Shown: one piece after another, positions 42,265-51,336 of the stretch
How positions within the stretch are numbered: position 1 is the first letter of the stretch
Layout: every line of letters starts with the position of its first letter
Assembly: GCF_016704835.1 (NCBI RefSeq)
Contig: NZ_JADIZJ010000001.1
Span: 1,101,001-1,165,000 of the forward strand
Direction: 5' to 3'
DNA: 64,000 nucleotides
Origin: Sphingopyxis sp.
GTDB lineage: Bacteria > Pseudomonadota > Alphaproteobacteria > Sphingomonadales > Sphingomonadaceae
Notes under the pieces: model-generated
The model's database searches: none
Told to the model about the DNA's origin: nothing
What the model saw: only the letters and a program-made list of their open reading frames with translations
Program-made: the position numbers and the translations under genes

Positions 42265-43545
42265 ATGGCCAGCCGAACCGACGCTTCACTTTTTGCGCAA
42301 TCCGCCGAAACGCCGCACCTGCTCGCGCAGCGTTTCGGCGCGACGCGCCGCCTGTCGCTTGACCTCGTCGCGACGCTGTCCGACGCCGACGCCAGCGCAC
42401 AATCGATGCCCGATGCCTCCCCCGCCAAATGGCACCTTGCGCACACCACCTGGTTTTTCGAAACCTTCATCCTGCGCGATCATGTCGCGGGCTACAGCCT
42501 GTTCGATGACCGCTATTCATTTCTTTTCAACAGCTATTATGAGGCCGAAGGGCCACGCCACGCACGGCCGCAGCGCGGGCTGCTGACCCGCCCGTCGCTC
42601 AGCGACATCTGCATCTGGCGCGCGCATGTCGATACCGCGCTGCAGAATGCACTGCCCGACCTGCCGCCCTTGGCGCACACGTTGGTCGAACTCGGCATCC
42701 AGCACGAACAGCAGCATCAAGAATTGCTGCTCACCGACCTCAAGCATCTCTTCGCGCAGAACCCGCTCGGCCCGGCGGTGTGGAATGCCGAAACGGCAAT
42801 CGCGAGTGAAGTTGCACAGTTCTCCGCGATGAAATGGATTGACGGCGCAGCGGGCATCGCCGCGATTGGTCATGGTGACGACGGCTTTGCTTTCGATTGC
42901 GAAGGTCCGCGCCACGACGCGCTGCTGACGCCGCATGCGCTCGCCAGCCGCCCGGTGAGCAATGGCGAATGGCAGCAATTTATCGCCGACGGCGGCTATC
43001 ACACTCCGTCGCTCTGGCTCAGCGATGGCTGGGCGTGGGTGCAGGCCGAGGGCATCGACGCTCCCGCCTATTGGGATGGCGACCGCCAGTTCACTCTATC
43101 GGGCTGGCGCGATATCGACCCCGCCGCCCCCGTCACCCACATCAGCTTTTTCGAAGCCGACGCTTTCGCCAGCTGGGCCGGCGCGCGGCTGCCGACCGAG
43201 TTTGAATGGGAAGCCGCGGCGGCTGTGCGCGATCCGGCATCGGGGCAGCAGCTCGACGCCGCCGGGCCGGTGCAGCCCGTGGCGCCCGCCCATGACATCG
43301 GGCTGCAACAGATGTTCGGCAGTGTGTGGGAATGGACCGGCAGCGCCTTTCGCCCCTATCCCGGCTTCCGCGCCGCCCCCGGCGCCGTCGGCGAATATAA
43401 TGGCAAGTTCATGAGCGGCCAGTTCGTCCTGCGCGGTGGCAGCTGCGCCACCCCGCGCGGCCATTTGCGCGCCTCGTACCGCAATTTCTTCTATCCCCAC
43501 CAGCGCTGGCAATTCACCGGCGTGCGTTTAGCCAAGGATCTCTGA
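42265..43545 (+). CDS. egtB: Ergothioneine biosynthesis sulfoxide synthase EgtB
   Basis: 426 residues. It couples hercynine to a thiol (cysteine or gamma-glutamylcysteine) with O2 and iron. The N-terminal DinB-like domain gives the iron ligands: WHLAHTTWFFE near residue 57 and QHEQQHQELL near 150. The C-terminal formylglycine-generating-enzyme-like domain holds FAMKW-type FSAMKWIDGAAG, LPTEFEWEAAA, FGSVWEWTGSAF and FVLRGGSCATPRGHLRASY. It is immediately followed by egtD, so the pathway is a two-gene cluster. No egtA, egtC or egtE is nearby. A small GTGCGA/TCGCAC hairpin lies in the leader at 42227-42245. Confidence 0.94.
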   Translation: MASRTDASLFAQSAETPHLLAQRFGATRRLSLDLVATLSDADASAQSMPDASPAKWHLAHTTWFFETFILRDHVAGYSLFDDRYSFLFNSYYEAEGPRHARPQRGLLTRPSLSDICIWRAHVDTALQNALPDLPPLAHTLVELGIQHEQQHQELLLTDLKHLFAQNPLGPAVWNAETAIASEVAQFSAMKWIDGAAGIAAIGHGDDGFAFDCEGPRHDALLTPHALASRPVSNGEWQQFIADGGYHTPSLWLSDGWAWVQAEGIDAPAYWDGDRQFTLSGWRDIDPAAPVTHISFFEADAFASWAGARLPTEFEWEAAAAVRDPASGQQLDAAGPVQPVAPAHDIGLQQMFGSVWEWTGSAFRPYPGFRAAPGAVGEYNGKFMSGQFVLRGGSCATPRGHLRASYRNFFYPHQRWQFTGVRLAKDL

Positions 43546-43546
43546 C

Positions 43547-44533
43547 ATGGGCGTTGTTCGCAATCTTCGGCAGGTCGACGCCGATGCCGCTGGGGTCGAT
43601 GTCGCCTTTCGCGCCGATGTCCATGCCGGTTTCGGCCAGACGCCCAAGGCGATCCCGGCGCGCTGGTTCTACGATACGACCGGATCGGCGCTGTTCGAGG
43701 ATATTACCGCGCTCCCTGAATATTATCCGACGCGCAGCGAAACCGATTTGCTCACCCGCCATGCGCGCGACCTCGCGGCGGCAATCGGTGCGGGACGCGC
43801 GGTCGTCGAGCTCGGCTCTGGAAGTTCGACGAAGACGCCGCTGCTGCTCGATGCGATCGCGCCCGCCGCTTATGTCCCGGTCGATATTTCGGGCGAGTTC
43901 CTGCGCGACAGCGCGCGCGCGCTGGCCGCGCGCTTTGCGGGGCTTCCGGTCTATCCGGTCGAAGCCGACTTCACCCAGCGCGTCGACATGCCGCGCGAGA
44001 TCGCCGACCTGCCCAAACTCGGCTTTTTTCCGGGCAGCACGATCGGCAACATGGTCGCGCGCACCGCGGTCGATTTGCTGCGCAACTGGCGCGAAGCGCT
44101 TGGCGAGGGATCGCTGCTTCTGATCGGCATCGACCGGATCAAGGATGAGCGCGTGCTGGAGCTGGCCTATGATGACCCGGCGGGGGTCACGGCGGCGTTT
44201 AACCTCAACCTGTTGGAGCGGATCAACCGCGAACTCGGCGGTGACATTCCGGTCGAAAACTTCACCCATCGGGCGATCTGGAATGACGTTTTCGCCCGTA
44301 TCGAAATGCATCTGGTCGCGGCGTGCGACATGGACTTTGTGGTCGATGGACGGCGCTACGAGATGACGGCGGGGGAGACGATCCACAGCGAGAATAGCCA
44401 TAAATATGGCGCGCGCGACGCGAACCTCCTACTTCGTGCGAGCGGCTGGACCCCGGTTGCGAGCTGGGACGACACGGACCCCGCTTTCGCCCTCATTCTC
44501 GCCAAAGCGACCGCCTTCCGCTCCGCCCCCTGA
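43547..44533 (+). CDS. egtD: L-histidine N-alpha-methyltransferase EgtD
   Basis: 328 residues. It trimethylates histidine to hercynine with three S-adenosylmethionines. SAM binding: VVELGSGSSTKTPLLLDAI; substrate and cofactor contacts in FFPGSTIGNM and LLIGIDRIKDERVLE; the C-terminal part has IHSENSHKY, typical of the EgtD clamp. A segment FYDTTGSALFEDITALPEYY near residue 42 is also diagnostic. It begins one base after the egtB stop, so the two are translated together. Confidence 0.95.
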   Translation: MGVVRNLRQVDADAAGVDVAFRADVHAGFGQTPKAIPARWFYDTTGSALFEDITALPEYYPTRSETDLLTRHARDLAAAIGAGRAVVELGSGSSTKTPLLLDAIAPAAYVPVDISGEFLRDSARALAARFAGLPVYPVEADFTQRVDMPREIADLPKLGFFPGSTIGNMVARTAVDLLRNWREALGEGSLLLIGIDRIKDERVLELAYDDPAGVTAAFNLNLLERINRELGGDIPVENFTHRAIWNDVFARIEMHLVAACDMDFVVDGRRYEMTAGETIHSENSHKYGARDANLLLRASGWTPVASWDDTDPAFALILAKATAFRSAP

Positions 44534-44602
44534 TGCTCAACCCTTGACGCACCGCGCCCGAAGCCTAGGCAGCGGCACAGGATCCAGCGAAAGGACTAAG
44601 GC

Positions 44603-45469
44603 ATGATCGTCGGCGTAATCGGGGCAGGACAGATGGGCGCGGGGATTGCGCAGGTATCGGCAGGTGCCGGTCATACCGTGCTGCTGTCGGACATCGACCT
44701 GGCGCGCGCCGAAGCCGGCAAAGCGGGGATCGGCAAGGCGCTCGGCCGTCTCGTCGCCAAGGACAAGATGACGCAAGGTGACGCTGACGCGCTCCTCGCC
44801 CGGATCACCCCGGTCACCGACCACAGCGCCTTCACACCCGCCGATCTCGTCATCGAGGCAGCGACCGAGCGTGAGGACATCAAGCGCGCGATCTTCGCCA
44901 GCGTCGGTCCGCACCTGTCGGCGACCGCGATCCTTGCCAGCAACACCAGCTCGATTCCGATCACCCGCCTAGCGCAGGCGTCGCCCGACCCGGCGCGCTT
45001 CATCGGCGTGCATTTCTTCAACCCGGTGCCTGTTATGGGGCTGATCGAGCTGATCCGCGGCCTCGCCACCAGCGACGATACGCTCGCCGCAGTGGAGGCT
45101 TTCGGTCGCGGTCTCGGCAAAGAGATTGTCCACGCCAATGATGCGCCGGGCTTCATCGTCAACCGCGTTTTGATGCCGCTGATCAACGAGGCGGTGTTCG
45201 CGCTGGGCGAAGGCGTCGCGACGATGCAGGACATCGATGCCGGCTGCCGCCTGGGGCTCAATCATCCGATGGGGCCGATAACGCTCGCCGACTTTATCGG
45301 GCTCGACACTTGCCTCGAAATCATCCGCGTGCTGCACCGCGGCACGGGCGATCCCAAATTCCGCCCCGCGCCGCTGCTCGTGCAATATGTCGACGCGGGC
45401 TGGGTCGGCAAAAAATCAGGCCGCGGCTTTTACGACTGGACGGGAGCCGAACCGGTCCCCACGCGTTAG
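44603..45469 (+). CDS. 3-hydroxybutyryl-CoA dehydrogenase
   Basis: 288 residues, family length. It interconverts acetoacetyl-CoA and 3-hydroxybutyryl-CoA with NAD(P). Rossmann motif IGAGQMGAGIAQVSAGAGH at residue 6, the catalytic His in GVHFFNPVPVMGLIELI, DAPGFIVNRVLMPLINEAVF and GCRLGLNHPMGPITLADFIG. GAAAGGA-like AAGGA lies before the ATG. A TTGACG at 44544 could be a -35 box but no good -10 is seen. It is a stand-alone gene, possibly for polyhydroxybutyrate or short-chain beta-oxidation. Confidence 0.93.
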   Translation: MIVGVIGAGQMGAGIAQVSAGAGHTVLLSDIDLARAEAGKAGIGKALGRLVAKDKMTQGDADALLARITPVTDHSAFTPADLVIEAATEREDIKRAIFASVGPHLSATAILASNTSSIPITRLAQASPDPARFIGVHFFNPVPVMGLIELIRGLATSDDTLAAVEAFGRGLGKEIVHANDAPGFIVNRVLMPLINEAVFALGEGVATMQDIDAGCRLGLNHPMGPITLADFIGLDTCLEIIRVLHRGTGDPKFRPAPLLVQYVDAGWVGKKSGRGFYDWTGAEPVPTR

Positions 45470-45507
45470 CTCAGAGCGCTGTCAGGGGGCAGCGAAGGAG
45501 GCGTCAT

Positions 45508-45996
45508 ATGCACAGGAAAATTCTCGCCGGATTGTCAGTCGCCGCCTTGGTCGGCTCTGCATCATCTTATGCTCAGCAAGGCGCGCCCGAAAATCCGACG
45601 ATTAAGGACACCGCCAATCAGGTGGCGGAACCGTTCGATGGCAAGGAAGCGCCCGAAAAGCTGCTGGCGATCGAGGGCGCGCCCTATTCGCTGGCGGGCC
45701 TTAGCAAATGTTCGGCGATCATTCGCGAGGTGACCGAACTGAACGAAGTTCTGGGCCCCGACGTCAACGAAATCGTGGACAAGGATCGAGCCAAGAAACG
45801 CGAAGAAACAGCAGGGCGGGTCGCGGGCAGCGTCGTCGGGTCGATCATCCCGTTTCGCGGCCTGATCGGCGAAGTCACCGGCGCAAACGCCGAACGGCGG
45901 CGCTATGCGGCAGCAGTCTATGCCGGGACGGTGCGGCGCGGGTTCTTGAAAGGTGTCGGGCTGCAACGCGGCTGCAAGGCGCCCGCGCGGCCCTGA
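45508..45996 (+). CDS. Exported hypothetical protein
   Basis: 162 residues from ATG 45508, preceded by a perfect AAGGAGG. Signal peptide ILAGLSVAALVGSASSYAQ. The mature protein has two cysteines (LSKCSAI and QRGCKAP) and a glycine-zipper-like patch GRVAGSVVGSIIPFRGLIG that may insert in or contact membrane. The pattern is common in sphingomonad exported proteins of unknown function. It lies 38 bases after the dehydrogenase, but the strong ribosome site suggests independent high translation. Confidence 0.8.
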   Translation: MHRKILAGLSVAALVGSASSYAQQGAPENPTIKDTANQVAEPFDGKEAPEKLLAIEGAPYSLAGLSKCSAIIREVTELNEVLGPDVNEIVDKDRAKKREETAGRVAGSVVGSIIPFRGLIGEVTGANAERRRYAAAVYAGTVRRGFLKGVGLQRGCKAPARP

Positions 45997-46026
45997 TAGC
46001 CTGATAGCCAGCCGGGGGGAGTTTTG

Positions 46027-47169
46027 ATGGACGTCGATAATATCCGCGCCTTCACGGTCGAAGTGCCGCAAGCATCGCTCGATGACCTTGACGAGCGGCT
46101 GGTGCGCACGCGCTGGCCCGAGAAGGAGACTGTGGACGGCTGGGATCAGGGGATACCACTCGCTTACGCGCAGGAACTCGCGGCCTATTGGCGCGACCAT
46201 TACGATTGGCGCCGGATCGAAGCGCGGTTGAATGCACTGCCCAATTATCTGGTGACGATCGACGGGCTCGACATTCATGTCCTTCATATCCGCTCGGCCA
46301 ATCCCGCCGCGCGCCCGCTGATCCTGACCCACGGCTGGCCAGGGTCAGTGCTCGAGTTTCTCGACGTCATCGAGCCGCTATCGGCCGACTATCACCTCGT
46401 GATCCCTTCGCTGCCCGGCTACGGCTTTTCGGGCAAACCGGCGGAGGCCAAATGGAGCGTCGAGCACATCGGCGCGGCGTGGGACGCGCTGATGCGCGCG
46501 CTCGGCTACGATCGCTATTTCGCGCAAGGCGGCGACTGGGGCAGCGCGGTGACCTGCGCGATCGGGATGAACCACGCCGATCATTGCGCCGGGATCCACG
46601 TCAATATGGTCGTCGGTGCCCCGCCGCCCGACCTGATGACCGATCTCAGCGATGCCGAGCAGCTCTATCTGGCGCGCTTTGGCTGGTATCAGGCCAAGGA
46701 CAGCGGCTATTCGACCCAGCACGCGACGCGGCCGCAGACGATCGGTTATGCGCTGACCGATTCGCCCGTCGGCCAGATGGCGTGGATCGCCGAAAAATTC
46801 CACGGCTGGACCGATTGCGGGCATCAGCCGGGCGGCCAGTCGATCGGCGGCCATCCCGAAAGGGCGCTGACGAAGGATGCGATGCTCGACACGATCAGCC
46901 TGTACTGGTTGACCGCGAGCGCAGCCTCGTCGGCGCGGCTCTACTGGCACAGCTTCCGCAATTTCGCGGCGGGCGAGATTTTGGTCCCGACGGGGTGCAG
47001 CCTGTTTCCGAACGAGATCATGCGGCTGTCGCGGCGCTGGGCCGAACGGCGCTACAAAAACATCGTCCACTGGAACGAACTGCCCCGCGGCGGCCATTTT
47101 GCCGCGTGGGAGCAGCCCGCACTGTTCGTCAGCGAGGTTCGCGCCGCGCTGGCGAAGATGGCCCTTTAG
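46027..47169 (+). CDS. Epoxide hydrolase, alpha/beta-hydrolase fold
   Basis: 380 residues from ATG 46027 after GGGGGAG. It belongs to the microsomal-type epoxide hydrolases: N-terminal EHN domain (FTVEVPQASLDDLDERLVRT), oxyanion motif ILTHGWPGSVLEFLD, nucleophile Asp in AQGGDWGSAVT, and the catalytic His in PRGGHFAAWEQP. It opens epoxides to diols through an ester intermediate. A juvenile-hormone-type substrate is not implied; soil members detoxify terpene or aromatic epoxides. The gene appears to stand alone. Confidence 0.92.
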   Translation: MDVDNIRAFTVEVPQASLDDLDERLVRTRWPEKETVDGWDQGIPLAYAQELAAYWRDHYDWRRIEARLNALPNYLVTIDGLDIHVLHIRSANPAARPLILTHGWPGSVLEFLDVIEPLSADYHLVIPSLPGYGFSGKPAEAKWSVEHIGAAWDALMRALGYDRYFAQGGDWGSAVTCAIGMNHADHCAGIHVNMVVGAPPPDLMTDLSDAEQLYLARFGWYQAKDSGYSTQHATRPQTIGYALTDSPVGQMAWIAEKFHGWTDCGHQPGGQSIGGHPERALTKDAMLDTISLYWLTASAASSARLYWHSFRNFAAGEILVPTGCSLFPNEIMRLSRRWAERRYKNIVHWNELPRGGHFAAWEQPALFVSEVRAALAKMAL

Positions 47170-47205
47170 CAACTGGCCGCCGGCGCTGCCGGCGGCCTGC
47201 GGGTT

Positions 47206-47526
47206 TCACATCGGCGTATAAACGACACGGCAGCTTTCTGGCGCCGAGCGCAGCGCAGTGTTCCACGTCACGTCATTGCCGTTGCGTGCCAGCCGCGCGC
47301 CAGTAAGATTCTCGTAAATCTGGCCGCTGTTGGCCGGGGTCGATTTCAGCACCATCGTCCGACCGCCGTTGACGCGGACGATCGCGCCGTCGCCGACATA
47401 ATCGACCTTCAGCCGCGTCCCGCCGCTGCAGTCATAGCTGGTACCCGTGTTGGCGGGGACCGACGCGCAGCCGGACACTGCCACCGCGGCGGTGGCGGCG
47501 AGAAGGGTCGCGATCGTCTTGTTCAT
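47206..47526 (-). CDS. MliC-family lysozyme inhibitor-like lipoprotein
   Basis: 106 residues from ATG 47526. Lipobox SGCA in AAVAVSGCASV. The mature domain matches MliC/PliC: TSYDCSGGTRLKVDY, TMVLKSTPANSGQIYEN, LARNGNDVTWNT and a closing SCRVVY cysteine that would pair with YDC. Such proteins bind C-type lysozyme in the periplasm. It follows the crystallin-like gene by 13 bases, so they form a two-gene envelope operon. Confidence 0.85.
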   Translation of the reverse strand: MNKTIATLLAATAAVAVSGCASVPANTGTSYDCSGGTRLKVDYVGDGAIVRVNGGRTMVLKSTPANSGQIYENLTGARLARNGNDVTWNTALRSAPESCRVVYTPM

Positions 47527-47539
47527 CGCACGTCTCCCC

Positions 47540-48151
47540 TCAATAGCCCGAGCGGACGCACAGGACGTCGGCCAGATAGACGCGGTTGCTGACCGTTTCC
47601 ATATGCTCGCGCGCCGACCCGTTCCAGCCGATCGAGCGGCAATAATTGTCGGCGGCCTGCGCCGCGCAGTTCGCTGTTGCCGATCCGGACTGGCAAGCGA
47701 GGACGCGGCGGTTGCCTTGCGCGGGCTGGGTGTGGAATTCGGCAAAATTGCCGCGCGCAACCTGATCGTTCGCGGGGGGTGCCGGATCCCAGCCGCCGCC
47801 GCTGCCGACAGGACGGATCGACTGGATGGTCAGGCCGCGCAGAACGTTGTTCAGCATCGGCGTGTCGCGTTCAACCGTGCGGCAGGTGCCGCGAAACCGC
47901 GTCTTTTCGCATAGCTCCCAGCGTCCGCTGGCGACACGCACCGAATTGACCGGCCATGCCAGGCCAAGGTTCGGTTTCGCCTCGCCGATGAACACCGCGG
48001 GGCCTCGATAGGCCGCGTCGCGATAGATCGTCGCCTCTGGCGGCCGGTACATGCGTTCATCGGGGGTCTGGGCGCTGGTGGTGGCGAGAACCCCCGCCGC
48101 TATCGACGCTGCTGCAGCGGCGAGGATCGACAAACGATATGCGGTTTTCAT
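47540..48151 (-). CDS. Exported beta/gamma-crystallin-like protein
   Basis: 203 residues from ATG 48151, preceded by GGGAGG. Signal peptide YRLSILAAAAASIAAGVLA. About residues 40-110 have the Greek-key pattern ATIYRDAAYRGPAVFIGE, LGLAWPVNSVRVASGRWELC and RFRGTCRTVERD typical of beta/gamma-crystallin or I36-inhibitor folds. The C-terminal part (RRVLACQSGSATANCAAQAA, LADVLCVRSGY) has four further cysteines and is a separate small domain. It heads an operon with the MliC-like lipoprotein. Calcium-binding N/D-N/D-x-x-S/T-S motifs are not evident. Confidence 0.82.
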   Translation of the reverse strand: MKTAYRLSILAAAAASIAAGVLATTSAQTPDERMYRPPEATIYRDAAYRGPAVFIGEAKPNLGLAWPVNSVRVASGRWELCEKTRFRGTCRTVERDTPMLNNVLRGLTIQSIRPVGSGGGWDPAPPANDQVARGNFAEFHTQPAQGNRRVLACQSGSATANCAAQAADNYCRSIGWNGSAREHMETVSNRVYLADVLCVRSGY

Positions 48152-48256
48152 GGCAACCTCCCTGTTGGCAAATGCGACCCGGGATTCGTTATCGTTGCCG
48201 AGTTTACGCCATTGGGGCGTGGCTTGCAAATCTTGCCAGGGGTTGGCTCGGGCAAG

Positions 48257-49609
48257 TCAGGGGGTTTTGGAGGGGGTTGCTGCCCCGGCGTCCGGCTCGG
48301 ATAACGGTGCGTTTTGCGGTACTGCGACAGCCTCGACTGCCGGGGCTGCGGGCGGCGCCCCAACCGGCGGCGCAATGCCAAGCATCAGACCCGCGAGCGC
48401 AGCGGACATCAAATTCGACAGGCTGCCCGCCAACAACGCCTTCAGCCCCAGCTTGGCGATCATCGGACGCTGGTTGGGGGCGAGTCCACCGGTCACGGCC
48501 ATCTGGATCGCGATCGAGCTGAAATTGGCGAAACCGCAAAGGGCAAAAGTGGCGATGGCGACCGCGGCGAGCGACATGTCGCCCTGCACCTTGCCCAGAT
48601 CGATAAAGGCGACAAATTCGTTGAGCACGATCTTGCTGCCGAACAGACCGCCGACGACGGCGCTTTCGTCCCACGGCACCCCCATCAGCCACATCACCGG
48701 GCGGAACAGGGTGCCGATGATCGCCTGGAACGAGAGGTCGGGATAGCCCAGCCAGCCGCCGATGCCGCCGAGCAGACCGTTGGCGAGCGCGACGAGCGCG
48801 ACAAAGGCGAGCACCATTGCGCCGACCGCGACCGCGAGTTTCACCCCGGTCTGCGCGCCCTGTGCCGCCGCCATGATGATATTGGCGGGCTTTTCATCAT
48901 CGTGGCTTGCCTCGGGCATGACGACCGGTTCGATGCCCAGATCTTTGGGATCGTCGGGCATCATGATTTTCGCCATCAAAATGCCGCCCGGCGCCGACAT
49001 GAAGCTTGCCGCCAGTAGATAGGGCAACAATTGCTCGCCGATCATGCTGGCATAGGCGCCGAGGATCGTCCCCGCGACCCCCGCCATGCCGACGGTCATA
49101 ATCGTGAACAGCTGCGGCGGGGTGAGGCCCGCGAGATAGGGGCGGATGACGAGCGGCGATTCGGACTGGCCGACAAAGATGTTCGCTGCCGCACCCAGGC
49201 TTTCGACCTTGGTGATGCCGGTGATTTTCTGGATTCCGCCGCCGACCCATTTGATCACCAGCTGCATGATGCCGAGGTAATAGAGAATTGAGATCAGCGA
49301 GGCGAAAAAGACGATGACGGGCAGCGCCGCGATGGCAAAGCTGTTCGCGCCGATTTCGGGTGAGGCGAGCGGGCCAAAGATGAAATCGGTGCCCGCCTTG
49401 GCATAGCCGAGCAGGTTCGACACACCGTTCGACATTGCCTGAATGATATTGCGGCCCCACGGCGTGCCGATCACCAGCAACGCGAAACCGGCCTGGAGCA
49501 GGAAGGCGGGAATGACGATGCGCAGGCGGATCCAGCGGTGGTTCGAAGAAAACAAAACGGCAATCGCGAGCAGTGCCACGATACCGACCAGACCAATCAG
49601 GCGTTCCAT
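48257..49609 (-). CDS. nupC: Concentrative nucleoside transporter NupC
   Basis: 450 residues, slightly longer than the roughly 400 of E. coli NupC because of an Ala/Pro-rich C-terminal tail (about 45 residues). It is an inner-membrane H+ or Na+ coupled nucleoside importer. Family motifs: IFVGQSESPLVIRPYLAGLT, ASMIGEQLLPYLLAASFMSA PGG region, VVGGLFGSKIVLNEFVAF and ALCGFANFSSIAIQMAVTGG. The start at 49609 was chosen over an ATG 21 bases upstream. It is divergent from the queuosine-precursor transporter, which also deals with nucleobase-like compounds. Confidence 0.93.
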   Translation of the reverse strand: MERLIGLVGIVALLAIAVLFSSNHRWIRLRIVIPAFLLQAGFALLVIGTPWGRNIIQAMSNGVSNLLGYAKAGTDFIFGPLASPEIGANSFAIAALPVIVFFASLISILYYLGIMQLVIKWVGGGIQKITGITKVESLGAAANIFVGQSESPLVIRPYLAGLTPPQLFTIMTVGMAGVAGTILGAYASMIGEQLLPYLLAASFMSAPGGILMAKIMMPDDPKDLGIEPVVMPEASHDDEKPANIIMAAAQGAQTGVKLAVAVGAMVLAFVALVALANGLLGGIGGWLGYPDLSFQAIIGTLFRPVMWLMGVPWDESAVVGGLFGSKIVLNEFVAFIDLGKVQGDMSLAAVAIATFALCGFANFSSIAIQMAVTGGLAPNQRPMIAKLGLKALLAGSLSNLMSAALAGLMLGIAPPVGAPPAAPAVEAVAVPQNAPLSEPDAGAATPSKTP

Positions 49610-49724
49610 AAATTCGTGCGTCCCCCGCAAATTGTTGCGCCTTGTCTAGCGGGCTTTGGCGGTGGGGCAAGTGTTGGCGCCACGCCCATCTTTCCAGCGC
49701 CGACAAAACCGACTATCGGGCGGC

Positions 49725-50396
49725 ATGACCGACACCACATCGACGGCGCTGCCGCGCACGCTCTCGCCCTCCCTGTTCCTTTTCACCATCATTTATGGCG
49801 GCATGGTCGTGCTCGCCGGGGTGCTGGGGAACAAGCAGGTGGCGCTCTTTGGCGGGCTGGCCGTGGAAGCCGGGATCTTCCCGTTCCTGATCCTCGTCGC
49901 GCTGTCGAGCACGGTGTCTGAATTGCAGGGCCAATCGACCGCGAACAAACTGGTGCTGTGGGGTTTTATTCCGTTGGTCCTGTCGATCATGCTGACGTCG
50001 CTGGTCTATTTCCTGCCGGCCGCGCCAGAGATGGACCCGGCACGACTGGCATCGTTTGAAATGATCCTCGGCCAGACACCGCGCCTGATGGCGGCGGGGA
50101 TCGTCGCCTACGGCACCTCGCAATTCCTGAACGTCACGATCTTCAGCAAATTGCGCGGCCGCGAAGGCGCCGGGACCGGCTGGCTGGCGATCCGCGGCGC
50201 GATCGCCAGCGCGCTCAGCCAAGTCGTCGACACCTTGCTGTTCGTCACTATCGCCTTTTACGGCGTGTTCCCGATCGCCAATCTGATGGGCGGACAGATG
50301 CTGGCCAAGGTCGCGCTGTCGGTGCTGGTCATTCCGTTCGTGATCACCGGGCTGGTCGCGCTGGGCCGTAATCTCGACGCCAAGAACGGGGGATGA
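49725..50396 (+). CDS. Queuosine precursor transporter (YhhQ family)
   Basis: 223 residues from ATG 49725, with six membrane helices. YhhQ/QPTR proteins import preQ0, preQ1 or queuine for tRNA modification. Seen here: LFLFTIIYGGMVVLAGVLGN, FPFLILVALSSTVSELQG, YGTSQFLNVTIFSKLRGR and SALSQVVDTLLFVTIAFYGV, the last two being strongly conserved in the family. No preQ1 riboswitch is recognisable in the short leader. The stop overlaps argB (ATGA). Confidence 0.88.
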   Translation: MTDTTSTALPRTLSPSLFLFTIIYGGMVVLAGVLGNKQVALFGGLAVEAGIFPFLILVALSSTVSELQGQSTANKLVLWGFIPLVLSIMLTSLVYFLPAAPEMDPARLASFEMILGQTPRLMAAGIVAYGTSQFLNVTIFSKLRGREGAGTGWLAIRGAIASALSQVVDTLLFVTIAFYGVFPIANLMGGQMLAKVALSVLVIPFVITGLVALGRNLDAKNGG

Positions 50397-51301
50397 TGGC
50401 GATGTCTGACCCGTCGAAAATGCCCGACCTGCTCGCCAAGGCTGAAACGCTCGTCGAGGCGCTGCCCTATTTGCAGCGCTATGCCGGCGAAACTTTTGTG
50501 ATCAAATATGGCGGTCACGCGATGGGCGATGCCGAGGCGCAGCGCGATTTCGCCGAAGACATCGTGCTGCTCAAAGCCGTCGGGATCAACCCGGTCGTTG
50601 TCCACGGCGGTGGGCCGCAGATCGGCGCGATGCTGAAGAAGCTCGGGATCGAATCGTCTTTTGTCGGCGGGCTGCGCGTCACCGATGCGGCAACCGCCGA
50701 GGTCGCCGAGATGGTGCTGGCGGGCAAGATCAACAAGGAAATTGTCGGCTGGCTCGCGGCGCTCGGCGGGCGTGCGGTCGGCATTTCGGGCAAGGACGCG
50801 AACCTGGTGCTCGCCGAAAAGGTCCGCCGGACCCAGCCCGACCCCAATTCGGGGATCGAGCGCCATGTCGACCTCGGCTTTGTGGGTGAACCCGTCGCGG
50901 TCGATCCGACGATCCTGATCAATCTGACCAAGGATAATTTCATCCCCATCGTCGCGCCGGTCGCGCTCGGCGCCGATGGCGCCACCTACAACATCAATGC
51001 CGACACGATGGCGGGTGCGATCGCCGGGGCGCTCGGCGCCAAACGCTTTTTCCTGCTCACCGACGTCGCCGGAGTGCTCGACAAGGCGGGGGCGCTGCTC
51101 ACTGATCTCGACCGGACGGCGATCGACGCACTGAAGGCCGACGGAACGATTACCGGCGGGATGATCCCCAAGGTCGAAACCTGCATTGCGGCGGTCGATG
51201 CCGGGGTCGAGGCCGCGGTCATTCTTGACGGGCGGGTGCCGCACGCGATGCTGCTGGAAATTTTCACCGCAAGGGGTGCAGGCACGCTCATTCACCGCTA
51301 A
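50393..51301 (+). CDS. argB: Acetylglutamate kinase
   Basis: 302 residues. It phosphorylates N-acetylglutamate in arginine synthesis. Motifs: FVIKYGGHAMGD (phosphate-binding lysine), PVVVHGGGPQIGAML, GGLRVTDAATAEVAEMVLAG, YNINADTMAGAIAGALGAK and ITGGMIPKVETC. The N-terminal helix (DLLAKAETLVEALPYLQRY) is that of the hexameric, arginine-inhibited class. An ATG at 50402 is better spaced from GGGGGA than 50393, so the true N-terminus may be three residues shorter. Coupled to the upstream transporter. Confidence 0.96.
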   Translation: MMAMSDPSKMPDLLAKAETLVEALPYLQRYAGETFVIKYGGHAMGDAEAQRDFAEDIVLLKAVGINPVVVHGGGPQIGAMLKKLGIESSFVGGLRVTDAATAEVAEMVLAGKINKEIVGWLAALGGRAVGISGKDANLVLAEKVRRTQPDPNSGIERHVDLGFVGEPVAVDPTILINLTKDNFIPIVAPVALGADGATYNINADTMAGAIAGALGAKRFFLLTDVAGVLDKAGALLTDLDRTAIDALKADGTITGGMIPKVETCIAAVDAGVEAAVILDGRVPHAMLLEIFTARGAGTLIHR

Positions 51302-51336
51302 GAGACGCGGCAAGACCCTATTTCGGAGAAATCGCC

